From Rhizobium rosettiformans W3 (GTDB taxonomy: Bacteria; Pseudomonadota; Alphaproteobacteria; Rhizobiales; Rhizobiaceae), in contig NZ_STGU01000017.1 in NCBI RefSeq assembly GCF_004912135.1, forward strand, positions 1-64,000: a stretch of 64,000 bases of DNA, written 5' to 3'. Positions 59,305 to 64,000 of this stretch are shown piece after piece (position 1 is the first letter of the stretch; every line of letters begins with the position of its first letter). The notes below the pieces were generated by a model, which was given only the letters and a program-made list of their open reading frames with translations, did no database searches and was not told the DNA's origin. Made by a program: the position numbers and the translations under genes.

Positions 59305-61206
59305 ATGGATGACGTCTGGAAAGTTCTTGCTGGCAATCTTGCCGCCGTCGCATTGATAGTCTCGATCTGGACACATCTCTCATACCGCTTCTACCAATTG
59401 CCGCCCAAGCTGCGCTGCGCTGGCCTTGGGGTCGCAATGGGCCTAGCGGCAATCGCCTCAATGCTACTCTCGGTCCGCTTCGATGTCGGGGTCATCTTTG
59501 ACCTCCGCCTTGCGATCATAGAGTCCGCTGCTGTATTCGGTGGGCCAGGCCCTGCGCTGATTACCGCCATTTTGGCTGCGTGCTTCCGCCTTTACCTCGG
59601 CGGGGCAGGGGTGACGCCTGGTTTGACCGCAATCGCCATTGTTTTCGTACTTGGAAGTGCACTCTGGTTTTTTGCAGGCAGGAAGCCAATGAGCCATGCG
59701 CCATCGATCCTGAGTGCCGCTGTGCTTGCGGGCTGCCTTTCGATTGCAGTCCTTGCACTTCTTCCTGCAGCTGATTTCCAGCGGGCCGTTGACGAGGTGG
59801 GACTACCAATCGCCGTTTTGAACTTTGCAACGACAGCCGCTATTGGTTTCTTCCTCGCCTATTTCCGTCGTTTCACGCTGGAACGCGATATTCTATACGC
59901 TGCTCTCACACAGGCGCCCGACTATCACTACGTCAAAGACCTGAAACACCGTTTCGTTGTCGCGAACCTCAATGTTGCTCGCCACAATGGGCGCGCGCGG
60001 TCGTCTGAAATGGTTGGGCTGACGGATCATGATCTCGCTCCTAAGGAGAGAGCCGAGCAGTTGATGGCAGTCAAGGCCGATGTCATGCGAACTGGGCAGC
60101 CGCTGGACCATTTTGAAGAGTTTCTCATCGAAGAGGGTAAACCGCCACGATGGTACTCGACCTCAAAAGTACCTCTGAAAAACCGACAAGGTGACATGGT
60201 CGGGTTGGCCGGGGTAACGGTCGACATTACTGAGAAAAAGCTTCTCGAGCAGGAACTCCGGTCCAGCAGGAATATCATGGCGCAGGCCATGGCCGAAATG
60301 TCCGACGGGCTCGCAATGTTCGGGCCGGATGGGAACATCGTGTTCTGCAATGAACGGTACCGAGAACTCTTCCCGAAATCCGCTTATGCCCGCAAGGAAG
60401 GCGCACACATCACCGACATTGTTAGGGCTACTGTGCGCAACGGGGAGCGGAAGGATTTGCCTATCGATCTGGACGAGGAGAGCATTCAGGCGGCCGCCAA
60501 GACGCTCTTCATCAACAAGGACGAAGTCATCCCACTTGCAGACGGTCGCTGGTTGTCCTTAAGAACACGGGTGACCGAGGATCGCCACGTACTGGCACTC
60601 GTCTCCGATATCACTGCAATGAAGGAGTCCGAGCTTTCCCTCAAGAGCTTTGCCGAACAAATGAAAGGCTTAGCTGAGACAGACGCGCTGACTGGACTAT
60701 CTAATCGTCGATCGTTCGACGATGGCCTGCAGCGCGAATTCGAGGCAGCGAAACAGACCGGTCGGCCTCTGTCTGTGCTTCTGATCGATGTCGACAGATT
60801 CAAGGCATACAACGACCGCTACGGACATCTTCCCGGTGACGTTTGCCTGAAATCAGTTGCGGCGGCAATTGCGACTGGGGTTAGACGGTCTGGCGACATC
60901 ACGGCGCGGTTTGGAGGCGAGGAATTCGCAGTTCTCCTACCTGACACTGACGGCGACATGGCGATCGCAATCGCTGAGAAGATCAGAACGTCGATTAGGA
61001 AACTTAGCATCCTACACGAAGACAGCGAATATGGGATCGTAACCGTCAGCGTAGGCGCCACCGTTTTCACGCCCCTTGCGTCCATAGGCGACCCAACCGA
61101 GCTCGTCGAACGAGCCGATCTGGCGCTGTACCAGGCAAAGAATGCTGGTCGGAATTGCGTCAGATTTCACAGATTGGCTGACGATTACGCGAAAGACTTC
61201 GCTTGA
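59305..61206 (+). CDS. Membrane-bound PAS diguanylate cyclase
   Basis: The 633-residue protein has about six N-terminal helices of the 5TMR-LYT type (to about 195), two PAS domains (about 200-310 and 325-440, the first ending 'VTVDITEKKLLEQEL'), and a C-terminal GGDEF domain with the active 'ARFGGEEFAVLLPD' motif (about 535) and an upstream RSGD inhibitory site. It should synthesise cyclic-di-GMP in response to a membrane or small-ligand signal. No EAL domain is present. It sits alone between repC and the AraC regulator. Confidence 0.9.
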   Translation: MDDVWKVLAGNLAAVALIVSIWTHLSYRFYQLPPKLRCAGLGVAMGLAAIASMLLSVRFDVGVIFDLRLAIIESAAVFGGPGPALITAILAACFRLYLGGAGVTPGLTAIAIVFVLGSALWFFAGRKPMSHAPSILSAAVLAGCLSIAVLALLPAADFQRAVDEVGLPIAVLNFATTAAIGFFLAYFRRFTLERDILYAALTQAPDYHYVKDLKHRFVVANLNVARHNGRARSSEMVGLTDHDLAPKERAEQLMAVKADVMRTGQPLDHFEEFLIEEGKPPRWYSTSKVPLKNRQGDMVGLAGVTVDITEKKLLEQELRSSRNIMAQAMAEMSDGLAMFGPDGNIVFCNERYRELFPKSAYARKEGAHITDIVRATVRNGERKDLPIDLDEESIQAAAKTLFINKDEVIPLADGRWLSLRTRVTEDRHVLALVSDITAMKESELSLKSFAEQMKGLAETDALTGLSNRRSFDDGLQREFEAAKQTGRPLSVLLIDVDRFKAYNDRYGHLPGDVCLKSVAAAIATGVRRSGDITARFGGEEFAVLLPDTDGDMAIAIAEKIRTSIRKLSILHEDSEYGIVTVSVGATVFTPLASIGDPTELVERADLALYQAKNAGRNCVRFHRLADDYAKDFA

Positions 61207-61409
61207 CCATCGGAACATTGCAACTCTGCCTCCGGCAGACCCTGCGCCGTTTATACTGCCGGAGTTGCCGCTCATTAAATGAGTTCAGTCGATGGCCGAG
61301 AGAAGCACTTCGGATGTTAATTGCCCCTGCTCGGGGACAAAAGGTCGCAACCGAAGTCGATAGTCTGACCGATGATCCAGCTGATGTAGAAGCTCGCATG
61401 CAGCTGAAC

Positions 61410-62267
61410 CTATTTAGATCCCCGAAAATCTTTGGCGCTCATGCCCACCCAAGACTTAAAGGACTTCTGAAAATACGCGATACTTCGAAATCCCAAACTC
61501 TCAGAGACTTGACCGATAGGCACTTCTCCCGAAGCCAGAAGCAATTTTGCGCGCTCCATACGGCGTCGAAGTACATGCTGATGTGGGGTTTCTCCGGTGG
61601 CCGCCTTGAATGATCTGCTGAAATGAAACCGGCTCAGACCAGTGATTTCCGCCAGCGTTGACAGGGTCAAATCCGAACCGAGGTTCTCCTCCACGAATTC
61701 TTCAATGAGAGTGAGAGATGCCTTGCCAATTGGATGAGCCGCCTCAACTTCCTTCCTCGATGTCTGATGGATCGCCAAGATGGTGACGAGCCCCAACGCC
61801 TCTTCGTACAAGCTATCGGGATGATCTTGCGCCAAGAGCCGAGCCCATTGACGCATATATCTCTCTACATCGTCGCTCCTGTAATAAACCTTCTCATACA
61901 CACGCTCGGCAAATCGCACGCCAAGTTCCTCTCGCATGGAGAGGGGATCAAAATAGATGGCAGTGAACGAGTTCTTTCGTCTGCTCAACCTGGACCAGCC
62001 GGAGACGCGCGCGCCGCGAGGGACATAGGTAAGCGTATGGCGCAGATCCCGACGGGTGTCTTCTGCCCCATCTCCGGCACGTATGGCTCCGTCTTCGAGG
62101 ACAATATCATGGTAGGCGCAGAAATGTAGGTTACTCGTCCAATCATAGCTGAAAGCAGCAGCTAACTCAGGACGGACGTATTCTACGCTGAAGCCATGAT
62201 GCGTTCTCACCAGCCGCTGTGGGGGATGGGCAATACCCCGCAGGTCAAGCAATTCTTTTTGTTCCAT
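61410..62267 (-). CDS. AraC-family transcription regulator
   Basis: The 285-residue protein has an N-terminal ligand domain and a C-terminal AraC DNA-binding domain with both helix-turn-helix motifs ('LTLSTLAEITGLSRFHFSRSFKAATG' and 'IGQVSESLGFRSIAYFQKSFKSWVG', cited by motif). It is divergent from the sensor kinase gene, sharing a 191-bp gap. Target genes are unknown. The 203 bp between it and the diguanylate cyclase (61207-61409) show no gene. Confidence 0.88.
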   Translation of the reverse strand: MEQKELLDLRGIAHPPQRLVRTHHGFSVEYVRPELAAAFSYDWTSNLHFCAYHDIVLEDGAIRAGDGAEDTRRDLRHTLTYVPRGARVSGWSRLSRRKNSFTAIYFDPLSMREELGVRFAERVYEKVYYRSDDVERYMRQWARLLAQDHPDSLYEEALGLVTILAIHQTSRKEVEAAHPIGKASLTLIEEFVEENLGSDLTLSTLAEITGLSRFHFSRSFKAATGETPHQHVLRRRMERAKLLLASGEVPIGQVSESLGFRSIAYFQKSFKSWVGMSAKDFRGSK

Positions 62268-62458
62268 TTTCAGTGCATTCTTGCGCTCTGGATCAAATTA
62301 TTGCTACCTAAAACGCTCCCCAACGTAACCGCTTGAAGCGCGTGCGAACAAGTTCAAGTCTCTCTAATGCCTTCAGGACCGCCTGCCAATTAGCCCTCGA
62401 AAATGGCCGTGAAAGCGGCCCGTATTGATCCGCCAAACCAGACATTTAGAGTTTTAGC

Positions 62459-64000
62459 ATGCACCGAAAGACCTCCGCACTCACAGGTAACCGACTGCTT
62501 GGCCTCGGTCGCAATGCACTGCTCGGTTTGCTAGCGGCAATTGCATTCTTCGTCGCAAGTGCCTCACTGTCTTATCTGACAGTGCAGAACATCAAGGGCA
62601 ACAGCGCTCGGGTGACCCAAACCCATGCATTGATCGTCGCCCTCGACCTGCTTCTGATTGACGTGCAGGACGCAGAGACGGGCCTACGGGGCTATCTTCT
62701 GACGGGAGACGATGGATACCTCGACCCTTACAATCGCGCGATGTCTCAGGTCGAGAACCGCATCGAGACGCTCGATTCAATTGCCACACCGGAAATGCAC
62801 GAACGCGGCGGGCCATCCGAGTTGCGAGCCTTCGCTGTTTCCAAACTCGGCACCATGAGGGAGACGCTCCGTCTTTACGGGGAAGAGGGCGAGGCCGCAG
62901 CAGTGGCCTTCATGAGGACCGACCGAGGTCGCAGCGATATGGATGGTATCCGAGACACGGTCGGGCAACTGAGACTTGAGGCGGGCGAAGACCGTGCGCA
63001 GGCGTTGCGGGAGCGAGACAGATCATTCGTGGTCGCATGGACGAGCGGGATAGCGACGGGGGTCGTTGGAATCATCCTCACTTTGATCATCTCTGCATTG
63101 CTGAGGAAAACTGCCCTTGCGCAGAAGCGAGAGCAGTGGCTGAGAGATGCCCAACTTGGCCTGGGGTCGGCGGTATCTGGCGAGCAGCCACTTGCTCAGC
63201 TCGGCCAGAATATCCTTGGCTTCCTGACCAACTATCTCGGCGCGGTCGCAGGTGCCATTTATGTCGAAAATGCCGGCCGCTTTCATCGCATGGCCGTCCA
63301 CGGCGTGCCTTCAGAAGTGATCCTGCCTACAAGCTTTGGCCAAAACGACAGCCTGTTCGGCCATGTGTTGCGGGATCACCGTCCGATCGCGGTTGGCGAG
63401 GTTCCGGATGGCTACATCAACTTCGGCTCGGCTCTTGGACAGCAGAAACCACGTTATCTCGCCTTGGCGCCTGCGATCGTTGAAGGGGATGTAAGAGGCG
63501 TTTTTGAACTCGGCTTCCTGTCTCCGATCAGCGATCAGACTCTGGTGCTTCTTGAACAGGTCTCAGAGCTGATTGCCGTCGCCATCCGTTCGGCTGAATT
63601 CAGAACCCGCCTCCAGGCTCTTTTGGAGGAGACCCAGCGTCAGTCGGAGGAACTGCAGGTCCAGGGCGAGGAGCTGCGCGTTTCGAACGAGGAGCTGGAA
63701 GAACAAGGACGCGCACTTCGCGAACAACAGACCCGCCTGGAACAGCAGCAGGCAGAACTCGAACAGACCAACTCGCAGCTTGAGGAGCAAGCGGAAGAAC
63801 TGGAACGACAACGGGACAATCTTGAACGGTCGAAAGACGCCATCGAGGCCAAGGCGAAGGAAGTGGAACTCGCCAGCCGCTACAAATCAGACTTCCTCGC
63901 GAACATGTCGCACGAGCTGCGAACACCGCTCAACTCTTCGCTCATCCTCGCCAAACTCCTGGCTGACAATTCCGAAGGCAATCTGACTGCCCAGCAGGTC
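62459..64000 (+). CDS. CHASE3-GAF sensor histidine kinase (3' end outside window)
   Basis: The frame is open from ATG 62459 to the window edge (514 codons, no stop), so the gene is partial. A TAG nine bases upstream in frame fixes the start. Domains: membrane helix (about 20-42), a CHASE3 periplasmic domain ('[21 protein letters not shown]'), second helix (about 184-206), GAF domain (about 225-375), a long Glu/Gln-rich coiled coil (about 380-475), and the start of HisKA with phosphorylatable H485 in '[13 protein letters not shown]'. Such kinases often end with receiver domains. Ribosome site is weak. Confidence 0.9.
   Translation, partial: MHRKTSALTGNRLLGLGRNALLGLLAAIAFFVASASLSYLTVQNIKGNSARVTQTHALIVALDLLLIDVQDAETGLRGYLLTGDDGYLDPYNRAMSQVENRIETLDSIATPEMHERGGPSELRAFAVSKLGTMRETLRLYGEEGEAAAVAFMRTDRGRSDMDGIRDTVGQLRLEAGEDRAQALRERDRSFVVAWTSGIATGVVGIILTLIISALLRKTALAQKREQWLRDAQLGLGSAVSGEQPLAQLGQNILGFLTNYLGAVAGAIYVENAGRFHRMAVHGVPSEVILPTSFGQNDSLFGHVLRDHRPIAVGEVPDGYINFGSALGQQKPRYLALAPAIVEGDVRGVFELGFLSPISDQTLVLLEQVSELIAVAIRSAEFRTRLQALLEETQRQSEELQVQGEELRVSNEELEEQGRALREQQTRLEQQQAELEQTNSQLEEQAEELERQRDNLERSKDAIEAKAKEVELASRYKSDFLANMSHELRTPLNSSLILAKLLADNSEGNLTAQQV

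Noticed and set aside
1..64000. Insertion sequences, integrases, tRNA attachment sites, CRISPR arrays
   Set aside because: No transposase or integrase motif, no tRNA and no regularly spaced repeat array were found; repeats seen are short operators, hairpins or leader elements.

Overview
The window looks like part of a large, self-transmissible repABC plasmid or megaplasmid of an alphaproteobacterium of the order Hyphomicrobiales, most likely Rhizobiaceae (Rhizobium, Agrobacterium, Ensifer or Shinella). The evidence is the combination of a repABC replicon with its antisense RNA, a Ti-plasmid-type conjugation system (traG-traD-traC / oriT / traA-traF-traB-traH), a complete traI-trbBCDEJKLFGHI mating-pair operon, and the quorum-sensing set traI, traR and traM. 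No chromosomal housekeeping genes, rRNA, tRNA, insertion sequences or CRISPR arrays were seen.

Layout. (1) 75-3936: a ferric-siderophore/heme-type ABC importer whose permease is frameshifted in a T tract and whose ATPase has an in-frame amber stop, then a convergent DMT exporter. (2) 4132-12832: a complete clade I nitrous oxide reductase operon nosRZDFYLX, preceded by an FNR/NnrR-type box. (3) 12963-28703: an accessory block almost entirely on the + strand. It holds a DUF3991/toprim protein, a 1696-residue methylase-helicase of the DarB type, a ParB-like nuclease-domain protein, an ArdC-type zinc-metallopeptidase antirestriction protein, a DUF736 protein and many small unknown proteins, with GC-rich hairpin leaders and several strong terminators. 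One terminator closes a probable small RNA with anti-Shine-Dalgarno loops. (4) 28763-32368: a Phd/PemK-like toxin-antitoxin pair, a WGR-domain protein, and chromate resistance genes chrB-chrA. (5) 32807-41449: an amber-interrupted small gene, then traG, traD, traC, oriT, traA, traF (frameshifted at a GC dinucleotide tract), traB and traH. (6) 41470-43388: an inserted module of a DUF4143 ATPase, a DUF433 protein and an XRE repressor with its operator. (7) 43472-54836: traM, traR and the trb operon ending in traI. (8) 55209-58924: repA, repB, ctRNA, repC. (9) 59305-64000: a diguanylate cyclase, an AraC-family regulator and a hybrid-type sensor kinase that runs off the window.

How it fits together. 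TraI should make an acyl-homoserine lactone that activates TraR; TraM restrains TraR; TraR then switches on trb, tra and probably repABC. The polarity of the oriT nick region predicts that the strand entering a recipient first leads through traC-traD-traG, chr and the toxin-antitoxin pair into the ArdC, ParB-like and DarB-like block. That block is therefore the leading region and reads like an anti-defence and establishment island. The cargo of the plasmid is N2O respiration plus chromate resistance. Several genes are broken by a homopolymer, dinucleotide or single-codon lesion, so these sites need a check of the reads before biological conclusions are drawn.
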